This document shows, in pieces, positions 16,277-25,157 of a stretch of DNA of 58,998 nucleotides. Origin of the DNA: JBMNUM01 sp050946275 (GTDB taxonomy: Bacteria; Actinomycetota; Coriobacteriia; Coriobacteriales; CADBOM01); assembly GCA_050946275.1 (NCBI GenBank), contig JBMNUM010000012.1, positions 1-58,998 on the forward strand, in the 5' to 3' direction. A model generated the notes under the pieces. The model was not told the origin of the DNA. It made no database searches and saw only the letters and a program-made list of their open reading frames with translations. The position numbers and the translations under genes were made by a program. Each line of letters opens with the position of its first letter. Positions within the stretch are counted from its first letter, which is position 1.

Positions 16277-16458
16277 GAGCGCCGCGCCCGCCTGGCTCGC
16301 AAGATTTACCACACTAGACAAGCCAGGCGCCGAGAATCACGCGCTTCGGACCATCTAGTGTGGTGAATCCGAGCGCCGCGCCCGCCTGGCTCGCAAGATT
16401 TACCACATCTCGCAAAATGAATGCGCGATTTCTGCATTCAATTTGCGAGATGTGGTAA
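16277..16458. repeat. Composite repeat: 37-bp direct repeats with long palindromes
   Basis: A 37-bp segment (GAGCGCCGCGCCCGCCTGGC continuing to ATTTACCACA) occurs exactly at 16277-16313 and 16371-16407. The first copy leads into ACCACACTAGA, paired with TCTAGTGTGGT 34 bp later. The second leads into TTTACCACATCTCGCAAA, paired with its full reverse complement (16399-16458), with a nested GAATGC/GCATTC stem. It lies between the sigma factor gene (upstream side) and the response-regulator stop. Confidence 0.8.
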
Positions 16459-16487
16459 AACGGCCGCTTCGGGGAGGTCGTTGTTGA

Positions 16488-17276
16488 TCAGCCGAGGCGG
16501 GCATGCGTCTCCTCCGCCCAGGAGTACTGGCTCATGTACTCGCCGCGGTAGGAGGCGATGGCGAGAGGGTCTCCCTCGAGGAACTTGTAGTAATCGCAGT
16601 CGATGGCGTCGGTCCGGATGCCCACGAAACCGCGGTGCTTGACCACCACGTCGCCAAAACCGAGCGACTCGAGCGTCGAGCGCATGTCGGCTACGAGCGT
16701 GCGCAGGTAGGAGCGCTGCGAGGACGTCGCCGCGCGGTCCTCCCACATGCTCGCCTCGATCTCGCCGATAGAGCACATCGCGCCCCGTCGGTCGACGAGA
16801 TAGGCGAAGAGTTCCTTCGACTTGGCGCGCTCGAAGACGACCGGCTCCCCATTCGCGAAGACCTCGAAGGCGTCGAAGCAGCGCACCACGAGGCGATCCG
16901 GCGCGGCGATGCCCGACTGCGGCGGAAAGCGCAGGTTGTCGAGCTCCGCCCGCACCTTGTCGACGGTGACGGGTTTCATGATGTAACCGGAGGAATGGAG
17001 CGCGAAGGCATCGGCCATGTACTCGCCGAAGCCCGTTGCGAAGACGATGTTGAGTTGCGGATGAATCTTCTTGAGCTCGCGAGCCAGCTGAACCCCGTTC
17101 ATGCCGGGCATGTCGATGTCGACGAAGGCCGCATCGTAGCCGGCGATATCGGGCAGCACGAGGACCTCCTCCGCGTTGGCGCATGCGGTGACCTCGGCAT
17201 CGGGCTCGGCGTCCCCGATGGCCTTCACAAGTGCCTTGCGCGGCACCGGCTTGTCGTCCACCGCTATGATTCTCAT
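16488..17276 (-). CDS. Response regulator with SARP-like output domain
   Basis: This 262-residue response regulator has a CheY receiver at residues 1-125 (acidic pair DD in IIAVDDKP, phospho-acceptor Asp in AFVDIDMPGMNG near 53, Lys in YIMKPV near 103). A winged-helix output domain follows (FEVFANGEPVVFERAKSKEL and FAYLVDRRGA), as in SARP/AfsR-type activators, with a short C-terminal helical part (YKFLEGDPLAIASYRGEYM). Its ATG overlaps the kinase stop by four bases. Target genes are unknown. The N-terminally extended open frame overlaps the kinase gene and is not used. Confidence 0.88.
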   Translation of the reverse strand: MRIIAVDDKPVPRKALVKAIGDAEPDAEVTACANAEEVLVLPDIAGYDAAFVDIDMPGMNGVQLARELKKIHPQLNIVFATGFGEYMADAFALHSSGYIMKPVTVDKVRAELDNLRFPPQSGIAAPDRLVVRCFDAFEVFANGEPVVFERAKSKELFAYLVDRRGAMCSIGEIEASMWEDRAATSSQRSYLRTLVADMRSTLESLGFGDVVVKHRGFVGIRTDAIDCDYYKFLEGDPLAIASYRGEYMSQYSWAEETHARLG

Positions 17277-18628
17277 GCGCGCTCGCCCCTCTTCTTCGGA
17301 ATCCGCATCGTGACCATCGTACCGCGTCCCGGCTCGCTCTCGATGTGCAGCTCGCCGCCGCACATCGCCTCGAGCCGCATGCGCGTGTTCTCGATGCCCA
17401 GATGCGTCGATCCCCTTTCGGCGGATTTGGCGCCAGCGTCGGACGCGTCCCCGCCGGCGGGACGGGCCGCGGATTCCACGTCGAAGCCCACGCCATCGTC
17501 CGCCACCTCGACGACAAAACACTCAGCCTCCTCGCGCGTGCAGATGCGGATCTTCCCGCCCTCGGGACGCTTGCCCACGCCGTGCTTCGCCGCGTTCTCC
17601 GCAATCGTCTGCACCGATAGCGCGGGCACGTTGAAGCCGGTCGCCTGCATGTCGATCTCGTAGTCCAGCAAATCCTCCATCGACATCTTCTCGAGCTCGA
17701 GGTACGTGCGCGTATGCGCGAGCTCGGTCTCGATGGGCACGGGGTTCGTGCGGCTCAGCAAATCGAGGTTGGTGCGCAGATACGTGGAGAAGCCCTCGAT
17801 GGCCTTCTGGGCGCGCTCGGAGTCCTCGCCGCACAGGTAGTGGATGCTATCGAGCGTGTTGAACAGGAAGTGCGGCTGGATCTGCGACACCATCACGGCG
17901 ATGCGGCTCTCAGACACCTCGACCCGCGAACGTGCCAGCTCCTCGTTGCGCTCGACGAGCGTACGCGATGCGTGCGCCTGCATCTCGAGGAAGACGACGG
18001 AAAGACCGAGCACGCCCGCGATGATTGAGAAGTTCAAGCCGTACACGTACACCTGGACGATCGACAGAAAGAGCGGGAGCAGCGCGTAGAACAGCAGGCA
18101 CGCGAGCGCTGAGCGCTCGAGCCTGCGCCGGTTCAACACGATGAGGACGGCGTTCACCACGTTGATCACGACCACGTAGGCTTGCGCGATCCAGTACATG
18201 CCGCTGCGGTGGTAGAGATTGCCCGTGTCGATCTGGTAGAAGACGCCGAGCGCCGCGAGCACGCACATCACGATCGAGGCGATCCGCACTCCCCACGACC
18301 ACGCGTGGTAACGCGAGCCGCCGGCCTCCTCGAGGCGCTCGCACAGGTACATCGTGAACACGGCCAGCAGGAGAAAGCCGCCGGCGAAGGTGGCGAAGTT
18401 GCCGACGTGCGTGGCGAGCCAGGCACCGTCGCCCATCTGGCCGCGGTAGACGCCGGCAAGCGCATCGCCGGCCGCGGATATGAGCTCCATGGTGTAGCCC
18501 GCAACGAGCAGGTTGCGGTAGCGGCGCCATCCGGTCTGCGTGAGCAGCAGCACGCACACGATGCCGATGACGCAGAACACCACGCCCCACATCTCGATGG
18601 AGATATTCAGCTCGCGGACGTCGAACAA
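17273..18628 (-). CDS. LytS-like sensor histidine kinase
   Basis: This 451-residue membrane kinase has about seven hydrophobic segments in residues 10-225. A coiled coil follows (RTLVERNEELARSRVEVSES), then the His_kinase (PF06580-type) box SQIQPHFLFNTLDSIHYL with the phosphorylatable His. The ATPase has N-box ENAAKHGVGKR, G1 DDGVGFD and G2 GIENTRMRLEA. The TTG start at 18628 follows AGGAGGTG. It forms a two-gene operon with the response regulator. The ligand is unknown. Confidence 0.87.
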   Translation of the reverse strand: MFDVRELNISIEMWGVVFCVIGIVCVLLLTQTGWRRYRNLLVAGYTMELISAAGDALAGVYRGQMGDGAWLATHVGNFATFAGGFLLLAVFTMYLCERLEEAGGSRYHAWSWGVRIASIVMCVLAALGVFYQIDTGNLYHRSGMYWIAQAYVVVINVVNAVLIVLNRRRLERSALACLLFYALLPLFLSIVQVYVYGLNFSIIAGVLGLSVVFLEMQAHASRTLVERNEELARSRVEVSESRIAVMVSQIQPHFLFNTLDSIHYLCGEDSERAQKAIEGFSTYLRTNLDLLSRTNPVPIETELAHTRTYLELEKMSMEDLLDYEIDMQATGFNVPALSVQTIAENAAKHGVGKRPEGGKIRICTREEAECFVVEVADDGVGFDVESAARPAGGDASDAGAKSAERGSTHLGIENTRMRLEAMCGGELHIESEPGRGTMVTMRIPKKRGERA

Positions 18629-18714
18629 CCGGCACCTCCTCGCACGTCCCCCGCCGCGAACGAGTCGGCTACGACCGCCGCGATCGACTCATTGGCTGCT
18701 GGTTCATCTTTCCC

Positions 18715-19353
18715 CTAGAAGGCGCTCAGCATGTTCTTGCCCTTGGAGAGGAACACGATGAAGGCGACGTAGGCGATGATCGTGAAGATGCTGCCGACGA
18801 ACGCAACCGCCACGGCCGCGTTGCCCGATCCGATGATGCCCGCGATGAGCGAGATGACCTGGCCGACAATCACCAGGATCAGGACCTTGTTGCCAAACGA
18901 GGCGACCTGCATCTGGTTGAGCTGCTTTGCCAGCTCGCCGATACCGATGATCGTGAGGATCATGACTATGAGCTGCGCGACCGACGAGATAGTCCGGATC
19001 GTGGTCTGCACGCTGAGGTTGTCGCTGAAGAACCCGCCGATGATCGCGAGGATCAGCACGATGATCGAGATGATGAACGCCGGCTTGAGATAGCGCGCCT
19101 CATCCTTACCCGATTGGTAGAGGCCGACGAGGTTCATCACGTAGGCGACGAGGATGAGAATCGCGGAGATGAGGGCGACGGCCGCAGCGCCCGCCCCCAA
19201 ACCGGCGCCGACGTTGATGGAGATGCTCGCACCGGACGAGACGACCGCGCCCGCGGAAACGCCGACGATCGCGAGGAGGATCGTTCCTATCAGCATCAGG
19301 ACCTGTGCCGTGAAAATCTTCTTCACTCCGCTGAAAGCATTTGGGAATGTCAT
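18715..19353 (-). CDS. Multi-pass membrane protein
   Basis: This 212-residue protein has about six hydrophobic segments (VLMLIGTILLAIVGVSAGAVV, AAVALISAILILVAYVMNLV, FIISIIVLILAIIGGFF, LIVMILTIIGIGEL, VLILVIVGQVISLIAGIIG, SIFTIIAYVAFIVFLSKG). It has short loops and no catalytic motif. I do not recognise a family with defined function. ATG at 19353 follows AAAGGA. Class C-like sequences flank it at 18662-18690 and 19379-19407. Confidence 0.75.
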   Translation of the reverse strand: MTFPNAFSGVKKIFTAQVLMLIGTILLAIVGVSAGAVVSSGASISINVGAGLGAGAAAVALISAILILVAYVMNLVGLYQSGKDEARYLKPAFIISIIVLILAIIGGFFSDNLSVQTTIRTISSVAQLIVMILTIIGIGELAKQLNQMQVASFGNKVLILVIVGQVISLIAGIIGSGNAAVAVAFVGSIFTIIAYVAFIVFLSKGKNMLSAF

Positions 19354-19422
19354 GTCTGTCGTCCTTTCTCCCACCGTCGAGTCGATAGCGACTGTCGCCA
19401 CCGACCCATCGCCTGCCCTCAC

Positions 19423-20094
19423 CTACAAGCTGATGAGGAAGTCCCTCACCTCGTCAGCCACCGAGACCTTGCTGAGCAGGATGACGTTGTCACCCGGGAA
19501 GAGGCGCATCTCGGGCGTCGCCACCTCGAGGCTCCCCTTCTTGTTCACCGCGGCGACCATGCTGCCCTCCGGCAGGTCGATGTCGCCGATCACGAGGCCA
19601 CGCTCGCCGAGGTCGCCTCCGCCGCCGGGAATGCGCATCTCGATCATGCACACGTCGTCCTCGTAGAGGTTCTGCAGCGCGTTGATCGAGCCGGCCAGCG
19701 CCTCCTCCTCGATGAGGCGAGAGATGACGAGCGTCGACGACACCGACTCGATGCCCATGCGGCGGAAGATGCGCTCGTTGCGCGGGTTGTTGACGCGCGC
19801 GATGCAGCGGTTCACGTCGAAGAGCACCGTCGCGAGCTCGCACGAGACGAGGTTCGTGTCGTCGCGGCCGGTCGTCGCGACGAAGATGTCGCACTTCTCG
19901 ATGCCGGCGTCGATGAGGATGCCAGAGTCGCACCCATCGCCCTCGATGACGAGCGCGTTGTTGGGCAGGTCGCGCGCGAGGCGTATGGCGCTCTCGTGCT
20001 TGATCTCGATGACGGCCACCTCGTGCCCGTTGGAGAGCAGGGTACCCGCGAGGTACCCGCCGACCTTGCCCCCTCCGTTAACAACAATGTACAT
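19423..20094 (-). CDS. TrkA-type potassium-uptake regulatory subunit
   Basis: This 223-residue protein has one RCK_N NAD-binding domain (MYIVVNGGGKVGGYLAGTLL, acidic ribose-binding residue in VAVIEIKHE) and one RCK_C domain (GSMVAAVNKKGSLEVATPEM...GDNVILLSKV). It would gate a Trk/Ktr potassium channel subunit in the membrane. No trkH/ktrB gene lies in the window. It is paired with a second TrkA gene just upstream, so the two may form a hetero-oligomeric ring. Confidence 0.92.
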   Translation of the reverse strand: MYIVVNGGGKVGGYLAGTLLSNGHEVAVIEIKHESAIRLARDLPNNALVIEGDGCDSGILIDAGIEKCDIFVATTGRDDTNLVSCELATVLFDVNRCIARVNNPRNERIFRRMGIESVSSTLVISRLIEEEALAGSINALQNLYEDDVCMIEMRIPGGGGDLGERGLVIGDIDLPEGSMVAAVNKKGSLEVATPEMRLFPGDNVILLSKVSVADEVRDFLISL

Positions 20095-20120
20095 ATCGCC
20101 AACCTCGCTCGCTTGCCGTC

Positions 20121-20153
20121 ACCTGACAAACACGTCAGACGTGTTTGTCAGGT
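20121..20153. repeat. Class B palindrome (perfect copy)
   Basis: ACCTGACAAACACG, TCAGA, CGTGTTTGTCAGGT: perfect 14-bp arms between the two trkA-like genes, ending at the stop codon of the upstream one. Confidence 0.8.
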
Positions 20154-20807
20154 CTAATACATGTACCGCTTGAACGCGTCTACCAGGTCGTTCCGCACGC
20201 AGGCGAGCACGGAATCGCCCTGGTAGAGGATGCTCTCCTTCGTGGGAATGGAACTCGCGCTGCCGTCGCGGCGCTCGAACGCGATGATGCGGATGTCGTG
20301 GTCGCGCTCGATGTCGGACACGCGGATGTTCTTCTTGCGCATGCGCGAGAGGTTCAGCGAGAAGCGCAGGATCTCGAACTCGCCGAACGACTCGATATGG
20401 CTGCCGTGACCCGACATGACCTTCGAGAAGATCTCCTCGGCGACGAGCGACGTGCCGCACACATAGTCGAGCCCGAGCTGCTGGTAGGCTTGCTCGCGAT
20501 CGGCATTCTGCAGGCGCGCGATCGTGTGCTTGACGCCGAAGAGCTTGCTCGCGACCTCGGCGACCATGAGGTTCGCGTTGTCGAAGTTCGTGACGGCGGC
20601 GAGCACGTCGCAGCTCTCGATGCCCGCTTCCACAAGCAGCTCCTCGTCGTAGCCGATGCCCACGAGAAAACTCCCGTTGAAGTTGCTGCCGAGCTTGCCG
20701 AACGCCGCCTGGTCGCGATCGATCACGACCACGTTGTGCCCGTTGTCGGAGAACAGCCGCCCGAGCTTCGAGCCCACATCCCCGCATCCCACGACGATGA
20801 TGTTCAC
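20154..20807 (-). CDS. TrkA-type potassium-uptake regulatory subunit
   Basis: This second 217-residue RCK protein has NAD-binding IIVVGCGDVGSKLGRLFSDN with the ribose-binding Asp in VVVIDRDQAAF. Its C-terminal RCK_C domain includes DGSASSIPTKESILYQGDSVLACV. The GTG start at 20807 has AAAGGTG upstream. It resembles the downstream paralogue only at the family level. The pair is separated by a perfect class B palindrome. Confidence 0.9.
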   Translation of the reverse strand: MNIIVVGCGDVGSKLGRLFSDNGHNVVVIDRDQAAFGKLGSNFNGSFLVGIGYDEELLVEAGIESCDVLAAVTNFDNANLMVAEVASKLFGVKHTIARLQNADREQAYQQLGLDYVCGTSLVAEEIFSKVMSGHGSHIESFGEFEILRFSLNLSRMRKKNIRVSDIERDHDIRIIAFERRDGSASSIPTKESILYQGDSVLACVRNDLVDAFKRYMY

Positions 20808-20883
20808 AACAGCACCTTTCCGTTGCACTACATAGATATGTGTATGTTAGCAGGTCGCCGGGACAGGTGGGACGATCGGGAAC

Positions 20884-20969
20884 CGACGTGACAACCACGG
20901 TGACCGTCATTGTCGCGTTGGAGCCAGCCCTTCCGCGACGTGACAATCACGATCGCCGTGGTTGTCGCG
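20884..20969. repeat. Tandem pair of class B-like palindromes
   Basis: Two copies with the pattern CGACGTGACAANCACG...TTGTCGCG at 20884-20916 and 20935-20969. The second has arms GACAATCACG/CGTGGTTGTC. They lie in the divergent region between trkA and the ABC exporter genes. Confidence 0.65.
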
Positions 20970-21023
20970 TTTCGCCGCACGCGCCCCACCCCAAGCACCC
21001 CGTCCTTCCAGCCCATTTCTCGG

Positions 21024-21029
21024 TATAAT
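21024..21029 (+). promoter_or_regulatory. Candidate -10 box for ABC exporter operon
   Basis: TATAAT 30 bp upstream of the first ABC gene; no good -35 at 17 bp. Confidence 0.4.
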
Positions 21030-21058
21030 CCAGCGCCGACCCCGGTATTATTCCTTCC

Positions 21059-22867
21059 ATGCTCAAGTACTTCACAAGCCTCACCAAGCACCTCGGTGCC
21101 TACAAGAAAGCAACCATCCTCACGCCGATCATCACGGCGGCCGAGGTGGTGCTCGAGGTCCTCATCCCGTTCATCATCGCGCTGCTCATCGACCGCGGCA
21201 TCACCGCCGGCAGCATCCAGAACGTCTTGCTGTACGGCGGGCTGATGGTCATCATGGCCTTCCTGAGCCTGCTTTGCGGCATCCTCGCCGGCAAGTACGC
21301 GGCCTATGCGTCATCGGGTTTCGCGTGCAACCTGCGCGATGCGCTGTTCACCAAGATCCAGACGTACTCGTTCTCCAACATCGACAAGTTCAGCACCGCG
21401 GGCCTCATCACGCGACTCACCACCGACGTCACGAACCTGCAGAACGCGTTCCAGATGATCATCCGCATCGCCGTGCGCGCACCGTTCATGATGATCTCGT
21501 CGCTCGTGATGGCCTTCCTGGTCAACGCCAAGCTGAGCCTCGTCTTCCTCGTGGCCCTTGCCGTCCTCGCGATCCTGCTGAGCATACTCATGGTCAAGAT
21601 CATGCCCGTGTTCCAGGAGGTCTTCCGCAAGTACGACGAGCTCAACGCATCCACGCAGGAGAACATCTCGGCCATCCGCGTCGTCAAGGCCTTCGTGCGC
21701 GAGAAGTACGAGACGAGCCGCTTCCGCACCGCCGCCGAGAACCTCTACACGCTCTTCGTCAAGGCCGAGAGCCTGCTCGCCTTCGCCGGACCGATCATGA
21801 TGTTCGGCATCTACGCCAGCATCATCGCGATTTCGTGGCTGGGCGCGCAGTTCATCGTCGTCGGCACGCTCACCACCGGCGAGCTCACCTCGATGTTCTC
21901 CTACCTCATGAGCATCCTCATGTCGCTCATGTTCCTCATGATGATCTTCGTCATGATCTCCATGAGCACGGCGAGCGCGAAGCGCATCTCCGAGGTTCTC
22001 GAGGAGACGCCCGACATCGTCAACCCGGCCGACCCCGTGACGGTCGTCCCGAGTGGCTCGATCGACTTCGACAACGTGAGCTTCTCGTACAAGGAGGGCA
22101 CGGGCGAGGAGACCCTGCACGACATCGACCTGCACATCGACGCGGGCGAGACGATCGGCATCATCGGCGGCACCGGCAGCGGCAAGTCGACGCTCGTGAG
22201 CCTCGTGAGCCGCCTCTACGACGTGACCGCGGGCAGCGTGCGCATCGGCGGCATCGACGTGCGCGACTACGACATCGAGGCGCTGCGCGGCGGCGTGTCC
22301 GTCGTCCTGCAGAAGAACGTGCTGTTCTCCGGCACTATCCTCGACAATCTGCGCTGGGGCAAGGAGGACGCCACCGAGGAGGAGTGCGTCAACGCATGCA
22401 AGCTCGCCTGCGCCGACGGCTTCATCCGCGCGTTCCCGAACGGCTACGAAACCTACATCGAGCAGGGCGGCGCCAACGTCTCCGGCGGCCAGAAGCAGCG
22501 CCTGTGCATCGCGCGCGCCCTGCTGAAGAGCCCGCGCGTGCTCGTGCTCGACGACTCGACGAGCGCCGTCGACACCGCTACGGACGCGAGCATCCGGAGG
22601 GCGTTTGCCGAGCACATCCCCGACACGACCAAGCTCATCATCTCGCAGCGCGTTGCCAGCGTTCAGAACGCCGACCGCATCGTCGTCCTCGACAACGGAC
22701 GCGTGAGCGGATTCGGGACGCACGAGGAGCTGCTCGAGGGCAACGAGATCTACCGCGACATCTACGAGACGCAGACGAAGGGCGGCGGCGACTTCGACGA
22801 GCCGCATGCCGAGATGGTCCACGAGGCATATCGCGACGGAGCCATGGAAGGGGGTGACTGGCAGTGA
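21059..22867 (+). CDS. ABC exporter half-transporter with degenerate catalytic site
   Basis: This 602-residue type IV ABC exporter subunit has six hydrophobic transmembrane segments in residues 20-310 and one nucleotide-binding domain. Walker A is GGTGSGKST near residue 372, the signature is VSGGQKQR, and the Walker B region is VLVLDDSTSAVD. The catalytic Glu after Walker B is Asp here, as in the degenerate half of heterodimeric exporters (TM287/288, BmrCD type). The stop overlaps the next ABC gene start by four bases. It probably exports hydrophobic or drug-like compounds; the substrate is unknown. Confidence 0.93.
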   Translation: MLKYFTSLTKHLGAYKKATILTPIITAAEVVLEVLIPFIIALLIDRGITAGSIQNVLLYGGLMVIMAFLSLLCGILAGKYAAYASSGFACNLRDALFTKIQTYSFSNIDKFSTAGLITRLTTDVTNLQNAFQMIIRIAVRAPFMMISSLVMAFLVNAKLSLVFLVALAVLAILLSILMVKIMPVFQEVFRKYDELNASTQENISAIRVVKAFVREKYETSRFRTAAENLYTLFVKAESLLAFAGPIMMFGIYASIIAISWLGAQFIVVGTLTTGELTSMFSYLMSILMSLMFLMMIFVMISMSTASAKRISEVLEETPDIVNPADPVTVVPSGSIDFDNVSFSYKEGTGEETLHDIDLHIDAGETIGIIGGTGSGKSTLVSLVSRLYDVTAGSVRIGGIDVRDYDIEALRGGVSVVLQKNVLFSGTILDNLRWGKEDATEEECVNACKLACADGFIRAFPNGYETYIEQGGANVSGGQKQRLCIARALLKSPRVLVLDDSTSAVDTATDASIRRAFAEHIPDTTKLIISQRVASVQNADRIVVLDNGRVSGFGTHEELLEGNEIYRDIYETQTKGGGDFDEPHAEMVHEAYRDGAMEGGDWQ

Positions 22868-24804
22868 GCGAGGAGACCGCGGCGGAGAAGGACGCCCGCC
22901 AGCGTAAACAGCAGCCGCGCCCGGCAAGGGGCGTGTGCGTGCCCGGCCAGGACATGAAGAAGGGCGACGTGCGCAAGCTTCTCGGGCGCGTGCTGAAGTA
23001 CGTGTTCAAGAACTACAAGTTCGCCTTCGCCGTGGTGATGGTGTGCATCATCGTCTCTGCGGTCGCCACGCTGGTCGGCACCCTGTTCGCGCGCACCCTC
23101 ATCGACGACTTCATCATCCCGCTCACGCAGCAGGCCAACCCGGACTTCGGTCCCCTCGCCGCCGCGCTGCGGCAGCTGTCGGTCGTCCTCGCCCTCGGCA
23201 TCATCTGCACGTACGGCTCCAACCGCATCATGGTCAACGTGAGCCAGGGCACGCTGCGCAACATCCGCATCGAGCTGTTCGAGAAGATGGAGAGGCTGTC
23301 CATCGGCTACTTCGACACGCACTCGCACGGCGACATCATGTCGGTCTACACGAACGACGTCGACACGCTGCGCCAGGTCATCTCGCAGACCATCCCGCAA
23401 ATCGTGAACGCGACGTTCTCGCTCGTCATCACGCTCGTGTCGATGATCGTGCTCAGCGTCCCGTTGACGCTGCTCTCGATCGTCATGGTGCTCGTGATGC
23501 TGCTCGTCACCACGAAGATCGCGAAGAAGGCCGGCGTGCACTTCATGAAGCAGCAGGCCAACCTCGGCGCGGTCAACGGCTACATCGAGGAGATGGTCGA
23601 GGGACAGCGCATCGTGAAGGTGTTCTGCCACGAGGAGAAGAGCATCGAGGGATTCCGCGCCGTCAACGACGAGCTGCGCGAGAGCGCGTACAAGGCGAAC
23701 CTCTACGCGAACATCATCATGCCGGTCAACGCCAACATCGGCAACATCAGCTACGTGTTCTGCGCGATCCTCGGCGCCTTCATCGCGCTCGCCGGTGGCT
23801 GGGGTCTCACGCTCGGCACGCTCGTCGCGTTCCTCTCGCTCAACCGCGGGTTCACGCAGCCGGTCACGCAGATCAGCCAGCAGGTCAACTCGATCGTCAT
23901 GGCTATGGCCGGCGCCGGGCGCGTGTTCGCGCTCATGGACGAGATACCCGAGGTCGACGAGGGCACGGTCGAGCTCGTGAACGTGCGGCGCGGCGAGGAC
24001 GGCGCGCTGGAGGAGACCGACGAGCGCACGCGCACGTGGGCATGGAAGAACGCGGCCGGTGAGCTGACCGAGATGAAGGGGCACGTCGTGTTCGAGGACG
24101 TCGAGTTCGGTTACACGCCGGAGAAGACCGTGCTCCACGACATCGACCTCTACGCGAAGCCCGGCCAGAAGATCGCCTTCGTGGGCGAGACCGGCGCAGG
24201 CAAGACGACGATCACCAACCTGATCAACCGCTTCTACGACATCCAGCAGGGGCACATCCTCTACGACGGCATCGACGTGAAGGACATCCGCAAGGACGAC
24301 CTGCGCCACAGCCTCGGCATCGTGCTGCAGGACGTGAACCTGTTCACCGGCACCGTGATGGAGAACATCCGCTTCGGCCGGCTCGAGGCAACGGATGAGG
24401 AGTGCATCGAGGCAGCGAAGCTCGCGAATGCCGACGGCTTCATCAGGCGCCTGCCCGACGGCTACCAGACGCAGCTTGCGGGCAACGGATCGAACCTGAG
24501 CCAGGGGCAGCGCCAGCTCATCTCGATCGCGCGAGCAGCCGTAGCCGACCCGCCGGTGCTCATCCTCGACGAGGCGACGTCGTCGATCGACACACGCACC
24601 GAGACGCTCGTCCAGCGCGGTATGGACGCGCTCATGGCCGACCGCACGAGCTTCGTCATCGCGCATCGCCTCTCGACCGTGCGCGACTCCGATTGCATCA
24701 TGGTCCTCGAGAACGGCCGCATCATCGAGCGCGGCAACCACGACGACCTTCTCGAGCAGCAGGGCAAGTATTACCAGCTCTACACCGGCAAGGCGATCAG
24801 CTAG
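22864..24804 (+). CDS. ABC exporter half-transporter, catalytic partner
   Basis: This 646-residue partner starts with GTG and has a charged N-terminal extension of about 45 residues. Six transmembrane segments follow (to about residue 350), then an ATPase domain with GETGAGKTT, signature LSQGQRQL and canonical Walker B VLILDEATSSID with the catalytic Glu. With the preceding gene it forms an asymmetric heterodimer, in which the consensus site is expected to combine elements of both subunits. An extra 30-residue insertion (NVRRGEDGALEETDERTRT) precedes the nucleotide-binding domain. Confidence 0.94.
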   Translation: MSEETAAEKDARQRKQQPRPARGVCVPGQDMKKGDVRKLLGRVLKYVFKNYKFAFAVVMVCIIVSAVATLVGTLFARTLIDDFIIPLTQQANPDFGPLAAALRQLSVVLALGIICTYGSNRIMVNVSQGTLRNIRIELFEKMERLSIGYFDTHSHGDIMSVYTNDVDTLRQVISQTIPQIVNATFSLVITLVSMIVLSVPLTLLSIVMVLVMLLVTTKIAKKAGVHFMKQQANLGAVNGYIEEMVEGQRIVKVFCHEEKSIEGFRAVNDELRESAYKANLYANIIMPVNANIGNISYVFCAILGAFIALAGGWGLTLGTLVAFLSLNRGFTQPVTQISQQVNSIVMAMAGAGRVFALMDEIPEVDEGTVELVNVRRGEDGALEETDERTRTWAWKNAAGELTEMKGHVVFEDVEFGYTPEKTVLHDIDLYAKPGQKIAFVGETGAGKTTITNLINRFYDIQQGHILYDGIDVKDIRKDDLRHSLGIVLQDVNLFTGTVMENIRFGRLEATDEECIEAAKLANADGFIRRLPDGYQTQLAGNGSNLSQGQRQLISIARAAVADPPVLILDEATSSIDTRTETLVQRGMDALMADRTSFVIAHRLSTVRDSDCIMVLENGRIIERGNHDDLLEQQGKYYQLYTGKAIS

Positions 24805-25157
24805 CAGCCGCCGCGCGCGTCCGAGTGGCTGCGGCGTGTGCGGCGGGTGCGGTGTGTGCGGCCGGGTGGTTACACACGCAGCGGGCGGTTGGCACGGCGG
24901 TCCGCGACGGGTTGCTGGCCGCGTGTCCGGGTGGCTGCGCGGCTACGTCATGCATCCGGCAACGTCGCGTTTGACCGGCTTGACAATTTCGTTCGAAAAA
25001 GGGCGTCATATTCAGCCCAAAAGGCCAAATCCTGGCAATTTCGCACGGTAAGGGGCGTGCCAGACGCCCTTTAACGTGCAGAATTGCCAAGGACGAAGCT
25101 GATATCGGATGGTCCGAGCGGAGCGAGCGCGTGCGGCGGCGCATGAACGCACGTGAG
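24805..25157. other. Intergenic region with GTGTGCGGC-rich tract and long inverted repeat
   Basis: No gene is visible. A low-complexity stretch (GTGTGCGGCGGGTGCGGTGT-like) lies at about 24835-24870, and a 62-bp inverted repeat is described separately. Confidence 0.5.
25031..25092. repeat. 62-bp imperfect inverted repeat
   Basis: CCTGGCAATTTCGCACGGTA continuing to GGGGCGTG pairs with GACGCCCTTTAACGTGCAGA continuing to ATTGCCAAGG around a three-base centre, giving arms of about 29 bp with a few mismatches. An additional GGGCGTC lies 40 bp upstream. Confidence 0.75.
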
